DNA from: Modestobacter sp. VKM Ac-2982
GTDB lineage: Bacteria; Actinomycetota; Actinomycetes; Mycobacteriales; Geodermatophilaceae
Assembly (NCBI RefSeq): GCF_026967935.1
Contig: NZ_JAPVBL010000001.1
Coordinates: forward strand, 788,082-852,081
Length of the DNA stretch: 64,000 nucleotides
Direction of reading: 5' to 3'
Made by a program: the position numbers and the translations under genes. Under the pieces are notes generated by a model. It was given only the letters and a program-made list of their open reading frames with translations. It did no database searches and had not been told where the DNA came from. How positions within the stretch are numbered: position 1 is the stretch's first letter; each line of letters begins with the position of its first letter. Below, one piece after another: positions 36,361 to 43,604 of this stretch.

Positions 36361-37731
36361 ATGGTCGACGTGCCGCCGCTGCCGCTGGACCGCACCTCCC
36401 GGGTGCCGTTGTCGGTGCAGCTGGCCGACGCCCTGCGCACGGTCACCGCCCAGGGCAGCCTGCGGGCCGGGGACCGGCTGCCCTCCACCCGGCAGCTGGC
36501 GACCGTGCTGGCGGTCAGTCGCACCGTCACCGCCGCGGCCTACGACCAGCTGCTGGCCGAGGGGTGGGTCCAGGGCCGGCGGGGCGCGGGCACCTTCGTG
36601 GTCGGCGCGCCCAGCGCGCCCGTACCGGCCCCCGCCACCCCGACCACCGTCCGCAGCCCCGCCCCGGCGGCGGTCGACCTGCGGGCGGGCACGCCCTGCC
36701 TGGAGGTGCTCGACCGGGCCGCCTGGCGCCGGGCGTGGCGGGCGGCCGGCGACGAGGAGCCCGACGGGTGGCCGGACCCGGCCGGTGCGCCGGGCTACCG
36801 GGCCGCGGTGGTCGAGCACCTGCTCCGCCACCGCGGGCTGCCGGCCGCGGCCGAGGACGTGCTGGCCACCGCGGGCACCTCCGCCGCCGTCGGCGAGGTG
36901 GCCCGGCTGCTGCCCGCCGGGTCCCGCGTCGGGGTCGAGGACCCGGGCTACCAGCGCGCCGTCGGCGCACTCCGCGACGCACAGGTGGAGGTCGTCGCGC
37001 TGCCGGTGGACGCCGACGGACTGGTCGTCACCGAGGTGCCCCGGGGGCTGGCGGCGGTCTACTGCACGCCGGCCCACCAGTGGCCGCTGGGCGCCCGGCT
37101 GGCCGCGTCCCGGCGGACGGCGCTGGTGGCCCGGGCCCGGGCCGAGGGCTTCTGGGTGCTCGAGGACGACTACGACGGCGAGCTGCGCTACGACGTCGCG
37201 CCGCTGCCCCTGCTCGCCGCGCTCGCCCCGGACGTCGTGGTGCACCTGGGCACCACGAGCAAGGTGCTCAGCCCGACCCTGGGCGTCGGCTGGCTGGTCG
37301 CCCCACCCGCGCTGCGGGAGGGCCTGCTCGCCCGCCGGACGGCGACCGGCACCCGCCCCGCCCGGGCCGGGCAGCGGGTGGTGGCTGCCCTGGCCGCCTC
37401 CGGTGACCTGTCCCGGCACCTGCGCCGGCTGCGGCGGGAGCTGCACGCCCGCCGCGACGAGGTGCTGGCCGCCGTCGCCGCCGCGGGTCGGGGCACCCTG
37501 GGCGACGCGGCGGGGGCGCACGTCGTCGTCCCGCTGCCGGATCTGGCGACCGAGGCGGCGGTGCTCGCCGCCGCCGCGGCGCGCGGCCTCGCCCTGGACC
37601 CGCTGTCCCGGCACTCACTGGACCCGGCAGCCGCTCAGGCGGGGGTGGTGCTGGGCTGGGCGGCGCCGACCCGCGCCGAGCTCACCCGGGCGCTGCCGGA
37701 GCTGACCAGGGTGCTGCTGCGAGGCGGCTGA
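36361..37731 (+). CDS. MocR-family regulator (GntR HTH + aminotransferase-like)
   Basis: A 456-residue chimeric regulator: a GntR winged helix (about 15-80, DRLPSTRQLATVLAVSRTVTAAAYDQLLAEG) joined by a Pro/Ala linker (about 82-100) to a fold-type I aminotransferase domain. The PLP lysine lies in HLGTTSKVLSPTLG (about 300) and EDDYDGELRY is conserved. It should sense PLP or an amine and control the divergent split-barrel gene. The ATG has GAGGGGAG upstream. Confidence 0.92.
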   Translation: MVDVPPLPLDRTSRVPLSVQLADALRTVTAQGSLRAGDRLPSTRQLATVLAVSRTVTAAAYDQLLAEGWVQGRRGAGTFVVGAPSAPVPAPATPTTVRSPAPAAVDLRAGTPCLEVLDRAAWRRAWRAAGDEEPDGWPDPAGAPGYRAAVVEHLLRHRGLPAAAEDVLATAGTSAAVGEVARLLPAGSRVGVEDPGYQRAVGALRDAQVEVVALPVDADGLVVTEVPRGLAAVYCTPAHQWPLGARLAASRRTALVARARAEGFWVLEDDYDGELRYDVAPLPLLAALAPDVVVHLGTTSKVLSPTLGVGWLVAPPALREGLLARRTATGTRPARAGQRVVAALAASGDLSRHLRRLRRELHARRDEVLAAVAAAGRGTLGDAAGAHVVVPLPDLATEAAVLAAAAARGLALDPLSRHSLDPAAAQAGVVLGWAAPTRAELTRALPELTRVLLRGG

Positions 37732-37738
37732 ACGACAC

Positions 37739-37771
37739 CGGACCCGCCCCCCGGTGAGGGAGACGGGTCCG
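37739..37771. terminator. Bidirectional hairpin terminator
   Basis: CGGACCCG pairs with CGGGTCCG between the convergent MocR and korB genes; a second small hairpin TGATCC/GGATCA follows at 37781-37795. Confidence 0.65.
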
Positions 37772-37800
37772 CTGCGGGTCTGATCCGGAGGATCAGGACG

Positions 37801-38925
37801 TCACTGCACGGTCCAGCTGTCGCCGCCGGCGAGCAGGGCGTCGAGGTCGGCGGGCTCCTGGGCCGCGGCGTCCTCGAGCTGGTCGGCCATCATCCGGTCG
37901 TAGGTGGGCTTGGCCACCGACCGGAAGACGCCCATCGGGCTGTACCGCAGGTCCTGGGTGGACAGTCGGGACAGCGCGAAGGCGTACGACGGGTCGTCGC
38001 GGTGCGCGTCGTGCACCACGATCTGGCTGGCGTCGACCTGGTTGGTCTCGGCGATCCGCAGGCCCCCGAAGTCGTCCCGGACGACGCAGGAGGCGCCACC
38101 TGGGCCGAAGACCAGCGGCTCGCCGTGCACCAGCGGGATCGTCCACATCGGGCCGGTGTTCGGGTCCTTGAGCAGCTCGAACGCGCCGTCGTTGAAGATG
38201 TTGCAGTTCTGGTAGATCTCCACCAGCGACGTGCCCTGGTGCTCGGCGGCCTGCCGCAGGACGTCGGTGAGCCCCTTGCGGTCGGAGTCCATCGCCCGGC
38301 CGACGAAGGTCGCGTCCGCGCCCAGCGCCAGGCTCACCGGGTTGAACGGGTGGTCCAGCGAGCCCATCGGGGTGGACTTGGTGACCTTCCCGACCTCCGA
38401 GGTCGGCGAGTACTGGCCCTTGGTCAGCCCGTAGATCCGGTTGTTGAACAGCAGGATCGTCAGGTTCACGTTGCGGCGCAGGGTGTGGATCAGGTGGTTG
38501 CCGCCGATGGACAGCGCGTCGCCGTCCCCGGTGACGACCCACACCGACAGGTCCGGGCGGGAGGCCGCCAGGCCGGTCGCGATGGCCGGGGCGCGGCCGT
38601 GGATCGAGTGCATCCCGTAGGTGTTCATGTAGTACGGGAAGCGCGAGGAGCACCCGATGCCGGACACGATGACCATGTCCTCGCGGGCGATGCCGAGGCT
38701 GGGCAGGAAGCTCTGGACCGCGTTGAGGATGACGTAGTCACCGCACCCGGGGCACCAGCGCACCTCCTGGTCGGTCTTGAGGTCCTTGGCCTTCAGGACC
38801 GTCTGCTTCTCACCGTGCGCGGCGACGGAGGCGTCGATGGCACCGGAGATCGTGGTGACGTCCGGGCCGCCGGCGGGCATGCCGAGGTCGTGCACGTGCG
38901 CGTTCGTGGACTCGATGGCGGTCAC
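37801..38925 (-). CDS. korB: 2-oxoacid:ferredoxin oxidoreductase beta subunit
   Basis: The ThDP and Fe-S subunit of 2-oxoglutarate (2-oxoacid):ferredoxin oxidoreductase, 374 residues. RWCPGCGDY (Cys 58, 61) and GIGCSSRFPYY carry cluster cysteines; TGDGDALSIGGNH...NNRIYGLTKGQ is the ThDP/Mg site. With KorA it oxidatively decarboxylates a 2-oxoacid and reduces ferredoxin. The GTG at 38925 overlaps the korA stop as GTGA. The substrate (2-oxoglutarate) is inferred from the actinobacterial family. Confidence 0.93.
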   Translation of the reverse strand: MTAIESTNAHVHDLGMPAGGPDVTTISGAIDASVAAHGEKQTVLKAKDLKTDQEVRWCPGCGDYVILNAVQSFLPSLGIAREDMVIVSGIGCSSRFPYYMNTYGMHSIHGRAPAIATGLAASRPDLSVWVVTGDGDALSIGGNHLIHTLRRNVNLTILLFNNRIYGLTKGQYSPTSEVGKVTKSTPMGSLDHPFNPVSLALGADATFVGRAMDSDRKGLTDVLRQAAEHQGTSLVEIYQNCNIFNDGAFELLKDPNTGPMWTIPLVHGEPLVFGPGGASCVVRDDFGGLRIAETNQVDASQIVVHDAHRDDPSYAFALSRLSTQDLRYSPMGVFRSVAKPTYDRMMADQLEDAAAQEPADLDALLAGGDSWTVQ

Positions 38926-40949
38926 AGAGCCGCTCCCGTCTGTGCAGGGGTGTCGGAGCCGGTGTCCAGGGTGGCCACCGTCCCGGTGGTCCCGTCGATG
39001 ACGTCCTGGAACACGGCCGCCAGCTCCGCGGCGCGGAACGGCAGCCCGCGCACCTGGGTGTGGCTGTGCACGTCGACCAGGTACTTGGCCCGCAGGATCA
39101 TGGCCAGCTGACCGAGGTTCATCTCGGGGCAGACCACCCGGTCGTACCGGGCGAGGATCTCGCCCAGGTCGGCCGGCAGCGGGTTGAGGTGGCGCAGGTG
39201 CACCTGGGCGATCGGGCGGCCCGAGGCGCGGATCCGACGGCAGGCCGCGCCGATCGGCCCGTACGTGGAGCCCCAACCGATGACCGCGACCCGGGCATTC
39301 CCGTCGGGGTCGTCGACCTCGGTCGCCGGGATCGAGGCGGCGATGCCGTCGATCTTGGCCTGCCGGGTGCGGACCATGAAGTCGTGGTTGTCTGCGTCGT
39401 AGGAGATGTTGCCGGTCTTGTCGGCCTTCTCCAGCCCACCGATCCGGTGCTGCAGCCCCGCCGTCCCCGGCACCGCCCACGGCCGGGCCAGGGTCTCCGG
39501 GTCACGCAGGTAGGGCAGGAACTCGCCGTCCTCGCCGTTGGGCTCGGTCGCGAACTCCGTCCGCAGGTCGGGGAGCTCGTCGGTGGCCGGGATCGACCAC
39601 GGCTCGGCGCCGTTGGCGAGGTAGCCGTCGGACAGCAGGATCACCGGCGTCCGGTAGGTCAGCGCGATCCGCGCGGCCTCCAGCGTGGCGTCGAAGCAGT
39701 CGCCGGGGGACCGGGGGGCGATGACCGGCACCGGGGCCTCGCCGTTGCGGCCGTAGAGGGCCTGCAGCAGGTCCGACTGCTCGGTCTTGGTGGGCAGCCC
39801 GGTGGAGGGGCCGCCGCGCTGCACGTCGACGATGAGCAACGGCAGCTCGGTCATCACGGCCAGGCCGATGGTCTCGGCCTTGAGCGCCACACCCGGGCCG
39901 GACGTCGTCGTGACGCCCAACGCCCCGCCGAAGGAGGCGCCCAGCGCCGCGCCGATGCCGGCGATCTCGTCCTCGGCCTGGAAGGTGCGCACGCCGAAGG
40001 CCTTGTGCTTGGACAGCTCGTGCAGGATGTCGCTGGCCGGGGTGATCGGGTACGCGCCGAGGAACACCGGCAGGCCCGAGCGCTGCCCGGCGGCGACCAG
40101 GCCGTAGGAGAGCGCCTGGTTGCCGGAGATGTGCCGGTACTTGCCCGGGGCCATCGGAGCCGGCTTGACCTCGTAGGAGACCGCGAAGGCCTCGGTCGTC
40201 TCGCCGTAGTTGAACCCGGCCCGGAAGGCGGCGATGTTCGCTGCGGCGATCTGCGGCTTGCGACGGAACTGCCGCTCCAGGAAGCGGATCGTGCCCTCGG
40301 TGGGCCGGTGGTACATCCAGGAGAGCAGGCCGAGGGTGAACATGTTCTTGCTGCGCTCGGCCTCCTTCTTGCCCAGGCCGGAGTCCGCGAGCGCGTCGGT
40401 GGTCATGGAGGTCAGTGGCACGCTCACCAGCTGCCACTTCTCCAGGGAGCCGTCCTCGAGCGGGTTGCTGGCGTAGCCCACCTTGGCCAGGTTCCGCGGG
40501 GTGAACTCGTCGGAGTCGGCGATGAGCAGGCCACCGCCGGGGAGGTCCACGAGGTTGGCCTTGAGCGCGGCCGGGTTCATCACGACCAGCACGTCGGGCG
40601 CGTCGCCCGGGGTCATGATGTCGTGGTCGGCGAAGTGCAGCTGGAAGCTGCTGACCCCGGGGAGGGTGCCCGTCGGCGCCCGGATCTCGGCGGGGAAGTT
40701 CGGCAGCGTCGAGAGGTCGTTGCCGAACGAGGCCGTCTCACTGGTGAAGCGCCCACCCGTGAGCTGCATCCCGTCGCCGGAGTCCCCGGCGAGCCGGATG
40801 ACGACGCGATCGAGCTCGACGACGCTCTTCACCAGTCCGCCGGGGGCGGAGCTGTGGGCGGCAGCGTCGATGGCGGGGTCCACGGCGGGGTGCATGCCAG
40901 GGGCAACACCGTTCGCGGTGGGGCTGATTCCGGGGTTGGTGCCAGTCAT
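38922..40949 (-). CDS. korA: 2-oxoacid:ferredoxin oxidoreductase alpha (gamma-alpha fusion)
   Basis: 675 residues. The N-terminal gamma domain (GDSGDGMQLTGGRF, about 55-70) is fused to the alpha pyrimidine-binding domain with GAYPITPASDILHELSK (about 295-311), followed by the C-terminal transketolase-like part. This fused form pairs with KorB in aerobic actinobacteria, where it can complement or replace the 2-oxoglutarate dehydrogenase. The ATG at 40949 has GGAGG about 9 nt upstream and a TAGCCT box at 40973-40978. The N-terminal 45 residues are Pro/Ala-rich. Confidence 0.94.
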   Translation of the reverse strand: MTGTNPGISPTANGVAPGMHPAVDPAIDAAAHSSAPGGLVKSVVELDRVVIRLAGDSGDGMQLTGGRFTSETASFGNDLSTLPNFPAEIRAPTGTLPGVSSFQLHFADHDIMTPGDAPDVLVVMNPAALKANLVDLPGGGLLIADSDEFTPRNLAKVGYASNPLEDGSLEKWQLVSVPLTSMTTDALADSGLGKKEAERSKNMFTLGLLSWMYHRPTEGTIRFLERQFRRKPQIAAANIAAFRAGFNYGETTEAFAVSYEVKPAPMAPGKYRHISGNQALSYGLVAAGQRSGLPVFLGAYPITPASDILHELSKHKAFGVRTFQAEDEIAGIGAALGASFGGALGVTTTSGPGVALKAETIGLAVMTELPLLIVDVQRGGPSTGLPTKTEQSDLLQALYGRNGEAPVPVIAPRSPGDCFDATLEAARIALTYRTPVILLSDGYLANGAEPWSIPATDELPDLRTEFATEPNGEDGEFLPYLRDPETLARPWAVPGTAGLQHRIGGLEKADKTGNISYDADNHDFMVRTRQAKIDGIAASIPATEVDDPDGNARVAVIGWGSTYGPIGAACRRIRASGRPIAQVHLRHLNPLPADLGEILARYDRVVCPEMNLGQLAMILRAKYLVDVHSHTQVRGLPFRAAELAAVFQDVIDGTTGTVATLDTGSDTPAQTGAAL

Positions 40950-40972
40950 GTGTGAGGTACCTCCGACCCGCC

Positions 40973-40978
40973 AGGCTA
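40973..40978 (-). promoter_or_regulatory. Putative -10 box of korAB
   Basis: TAGCCT on the minus strand gives a start near 40966 and a short leader holding GGAGG before the ATG at 40949. Confidence 0.5.
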
Positions 40979-41108
40979 CGTGCGCGGCGCGCCGCACGAC
41001 CGGCTCGGGCGTCGACGTGAGGCAAGCCACACAGGGTGGGCTCACCTCACCGGGCTGAGCCCGGGGTGCCGGGGGAACGGGGATCGGGCCGGGGGCGTTC
41101 TACCGCTC

Positions 41109-41972
41109 GTGCAACGCTGGAACAACGGACTGAAGACGGCTGTGCTCCTCGGCCTGATGGCCGGGGTCATCCTGCTGGTCGGCAGCTTCTTCGGTCGCGG
41201 TGGGCTGCTGATCGCCCTGGTCGTGGCGCTGGGCGTCAACGGCTGGGCGTACTTCAACTCCGACAAGCTGGCGCTGCGGGCCATGCGCGCCTTCCCGGTG
41301 ACCGAGACGCAGGCCCCGCAGCTCTACGCGATCGTGCGCGAGCTCGCGACCGAGGCCCGCCAGCCCATGCCCCGGCTGTACGTGAGCCCCACGGACCAGC
41401 CCAACGCGTTCGCCACCGGCCGCAACCCGCGCAACGCCGCCGTCTGCTGCACCCAGGGGATCCTGGAGCTGCTGGACCGCCGGGAGCTGCGCGGGGTGCT
41501 CGCCCACGAGCTGTCGCACGTCTACAACCGCGACATCCTGATCAGCTCGGTCGCCGGCGCGATGGCCACGGTGATCACCTACCTGGCGCACATGGCGATG
41601 TTCGCCTCGCTGTTCGGTGGCCGGTCCGAGGACCGGCAGGGCGGCGGGCTGGGCGGCCTGCTGCTGGTCTTCCTCGGCCCGGTCGCCGCCGGCCTGGTCC
41701 AGATGGCGGTCAGCCGCAGCCGCGAGTACCAGGCCGACGCCTCCGGCGCCCGGCTCAGCTCCGACCCGCTGGCGCTGGCCAGTGCCCTCTCCAAGCTCGA
41801 CCGCGGGGTGGCCGCCCGGCCGCTGCCGCAGGACGACCGGCTGGTCACCCAGAGCCACCTGATGATCGCCAACCCGTTCCGCGGCCAGGGCATGGCGTCG
41901 ATGTTCGCCACCCACCCGCCGATGGCCGAGCGCATCGCCCGGCTCCAGCAGATGGCCCGGGAACTGGGCTGA
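41109..41972 (+). CDS. htpX: HtpX-type membrane zinc protease
   Basis: An M48 metalloprotease for membrane protein quality control, 287 residues. Two N-terminal helices (about 8-45), the zinc motif HELSH (133-137) followed by a helix pair, and the third ligand in [13 protein letters not shown] are present. The GTG at 41109 gives [15 protein letters not shown], the family N-terminus; there is no clear Shine-Dalgarno, so it may be leaderless. A GTGAGG/CCTCAC dyad lies upstream (41017-41050). Confidence 0.93.
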   Translation: MQRWNNGLKTAVLLGLMAGVILLVGSFFGRGGLLIALVVALGVNGWAYFNSDKLALRAMRAFPVTETQAPQLYAIVRELATEARQPMPRLYVSPTDQPNAFATGRNPRNAAVCCTQGILELLDRRELRGVLAHELSHVYNRDILISSVAGAMATVITYLAHMAMFASLFGGRSEDRQGGGLGGLLLVFLGPVAAGLVQMAVSRSREYQADASGARLSSDPLALASALSKLDRGVAARPLPQDDRLVTQSHLMIANPFRGQGMASMFATHPPMAERIARLQQMARELG

Positions 41973-42002
41973 CGGCCCCCTCGCCGCGGCGCGGGGGCCG
42001 TC
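41971..42002. terminator. Bidirectional hairpin terminator
   Basis: GACGGCCCCC and GGGGGCCGTC form a perfect 10-bp stem with a 12-nt loop between convergent htpX and yajQ; the stem begins in the htpX stop codon. Confidence 0.85.
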
Positions 42003-42009
42003 CCTCAGC

Positions 42010-42501
42010 TCACCTGTAGTTGTCGAACTGCAGCGCGATCTCGAAGTCCTTGCTCTTCAGCAGCTGCTGGACCGCCTGCAGGTCGTCGCGCTTCTTGCCG
42101 CTGACCCGGAGCTGGTCGCCCTGGATCTGCGCCTGCACGCCCTTGGGGCCCTCGTCGCGGATGGCCTTGGCGATCTCCTTGGCCTTGTCCGAGGCGATCC
42201 CCTGCTGGATCCGGGCGGAGATCCTGTAGACCTTCCCCGAGGACTGCGGCTCGTCGGCGTCCAGCGCCTTCATCGAGATGCCCCGCTTGACCAGCTTCTC
42301 CCTGAACACCTCGAGCGCCGCGGCCACCCGCTCCTCGGTGTCGGCCTGCAGGGCCACCGCCTCCTCGCCGGCCCAGGCGATGGTGGCGTTGACGCCGCGG
42401 AAGTCGAACCGCTGCGACAGCTCCTTGCCCGCCTGGTTCAGGGCGTTGTCGACCTCCTGCCGGTCGACCTTGCTCACCACGTCGAAGGACGCATCGGCCA
42501 T
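42010..42501 (-). CDS. yajQ: YajQ family nucleotide-binding protein
   Basis: YajQ (DUF520), 163 residues, two ferredoxin-like folds: [20 protein letters not shown] and [13 protein letters not shown] at the N-terminus, and [31 protein letters not shown] near the end, all family-defining. A Xanthomonas homologue is a c-di-GMP-binding effector, which is interesting beside two c-di-GMP turnover genes in this window. Preceded by GGAGGAACC, a strong ribosome site. Confidence 0.95.
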   Translation of the reverse strand: MADASFDVVSKVDRQEVDNALNQAGKELSQRFDFRGVNATIAWAGEEAVALQADTEERVAAALEVFREKLVKRGISMKALDADEPQSSGKVYRISARIQQGIASDKAKEIAKAIRDEGPKGVQAQIQGDQLRVSGKKRDDLQAVQQLLKSKDFEIALQFDNYR

Positions 42502-42590
42502 GTCGGTTCCTCCTCAGTGGGGACGACGCGCCGCCGGGGACCCGGCGAGGGCGTCGTCCCCCGTCTTGTAAGCTCTCCCGGTACCACCAC

Positions 42591-42672
42591 GGCGGGTTGC
42601 CCGAGTGGCCAATGGGAGCGGACTGTAAATCCGTCGGCTTAGCCTACGAAGGTTCGAATCCTTCACCCGCCA
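42591..42672 (+). tRNA. tRNA-Tyr (GTA)
   Basis: Acceptor GGCGGGT/ACCCGCC, anticodon GTA in CTGTAAA, a long variable arm as expected for class II tRNA-Tyr, and a TTCGAAT T-loop. CCA is not encoded. TAAGCT at 42569-42574 is a fitting -10 box. Confidence 0.96.
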
Positions 42673-42685
42673 CACCTGGTACGGC

Positions 42686-42711
42686 GGCCCCCGACCACGC
42701 GGTCGGGGGCC
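42686..42711. terminator. Bidirectional terminator
   Basis: GGCCCCCGACC and GGTCGGGGGCC form a perfect 11-bp stem with an ACGC loop, between tRNA-Tyr and the convergent TadE-like gene. Confidence 0.88.
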
Positions 42712-42719
42712 GTCCTCGT

Positions 42720-43157
42720 TCAGGCGGTCGGTGCCCGGGCGCTGGCCACGGCGGTGCGCTCCAGTGGCTCGCCGGCCAGGAAGAGCCAGCCGAAGGCGAT
42801 CGGGACCGACCGGCTGCACCGCACGGTCACCTCGGCCCCGTCGGTCGCCGCCGACCACGAGTCGAGGGCCACGCCGGCATCGCCGAGCTGGTCGGCCACC
42901 GCCGCCTCGGCCGCGGCGCGCGTCAACGGCAGCTCGGTGCCCACCCCGCGGGTGTAGACGGCGGCCTCGTCGGCCTGGTTCGCCGCCGCCAGCGCCGCAC
43001 CGTCGCAGATCGACTGGACCTCCTGCTGTTCCAGGAAGGCGTCGGAGGCGGCGATCGCCCCGAACGCCATCAGCGCGCCCACCAACCAGCAGACCAGCAC
43101 GAAGGGCAGCGTCGACCCGGCCTCGGGATCGCCTCGCTCGGGCCGTCCGGTTCGCAC
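42720..43157 (-). CDS. TadE/TadG-like pseudopilin-family membrane protein
   Basis: A 145-residue protein with a short basic N-terminus, one hydrophobic helix (about 14-35, STLPFVLVCWLVGALMAFG) and a C-terminal extracytoplasmic part. The stretch LEQQEVQSICDGAALAAANQAD is typical of TadG-like pilus assembly proteins (compare mycobacterial Rv3654c). No other tad genes are in the window. GTG at 43157 lies 6 nt after a TACGCT box, so leaderless. Two cysteines flank the domain and may form a disulfide. Confidence 0.75.
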   Translation of the reverse strand: MRTGRPERGDPEAGSTLPFVLVCWLVGALMAFGAIAASDAFLEQQEVQSICDGAALAAANQADEAAVYTRGVGTELPLTRAAAEAAVADQLGDAGVALDSWSAATDGAEVTVRCSRSVPIAFGWLFLAGEPLERTAVASARAPTA

Positions 43158-43163
43158 GCGGGC

Positions 43164-43169
43164 AGCGTA
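43164..43169 (-). promoter_or_regulatory. -10 box for leaderless TadE-like gene
   Basis: TACGCT on the minus strand, 6 nt, then GTG at 43157. Confidence 0.55.
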
Positions 43170-43198
43170 GAGGTCGCCCGCCACGGTGCTCCGCCGTC

Positions 43199-43297
43199 GT
43201 CCACCGGTTGTGGACAGAGCCTGTGGACGGTGTGGACGACGGCGCCCCACCCGGCCTGTGACGCCACCGGCCCTGTGGACGACGGCGGCGGTGGACA
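43199..43297. repeat. Cluster of GTGGAC motifs
   Basis: TGTGGAC occurs at 43209, 43222, 43231 and 43274, GGTGGAC at 43290, and one inverted GTCCAC at 43199. The first (TGTGGACAG) is 8 of 9 to the actinobacterial DnaA box complement TGTGGACAA. They fill the divergent gap between the TadE-like gene and the WXG cassette. Confidence 0.6.
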
Positions 43298-43322
43298 CCG
43301 CCCGGCCGCGAGACTGCCCGGC

Positions 43323-43604
43323 ATGGTCATCGAGGTGGTCCCGGCACGGCTGTACGCGCTGGCCGGGGTGCTGGACGCCGCAGCGGCCCGTGCCGGCCAG
43401 ATCGGCGCGGCCGGCGACGGGCCGGGGGTGGGTGGGCCGCTCGGCCCGGTCGTGGCCGGGTTCGGCGAGACGGTGGCGGCCGCCGGTGGTTGCCTGGTGG
43501 GCGAGCTCGCCTGGCTGCGCGGCGCCGTGACGACGGCAGCCGGTTCCTGGCAGCAGGTGGACGCCGGGCTGCTGCCCGGGCGTGGCACGGCGGTGCCCCG
43601 GTGA
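43323..43604 (+). CDS. Small WXG100-like helical protein
   Basis: A 93-residue, Ala/Gly-rich protein likely to form a helical hairpin: helix 1 about 6-30 (ARLYALAGVLDAAAARAG), a Gly/Pro turn about 35-45, helix 2 about 47-85. Size and shape recall ESX/WXG100 proteins, though no strict W-x-G is present in the turn. The ATG at 43323 lacks a clear ribosome site. It overlaps the next gene as GTGA. I do not recognise a family by sequence. Confidence 0.65.
   Translation: MVIEVVPARLYALAGVLDAAAARAGQIGAAGDGPGVGGPLGPVVAGFGETVAAAGGCLVGELAWLRGAVTTAAGSWQQVDAGLLPGRGTAVPR

Noticed and set aside
43199-43297. GTGGAC cluster as a replication origin
   Set aside because: No perfect DnaA box, no AT-rich unwinding region, no dnaA/dnaN genes; kept only as a possible operator.
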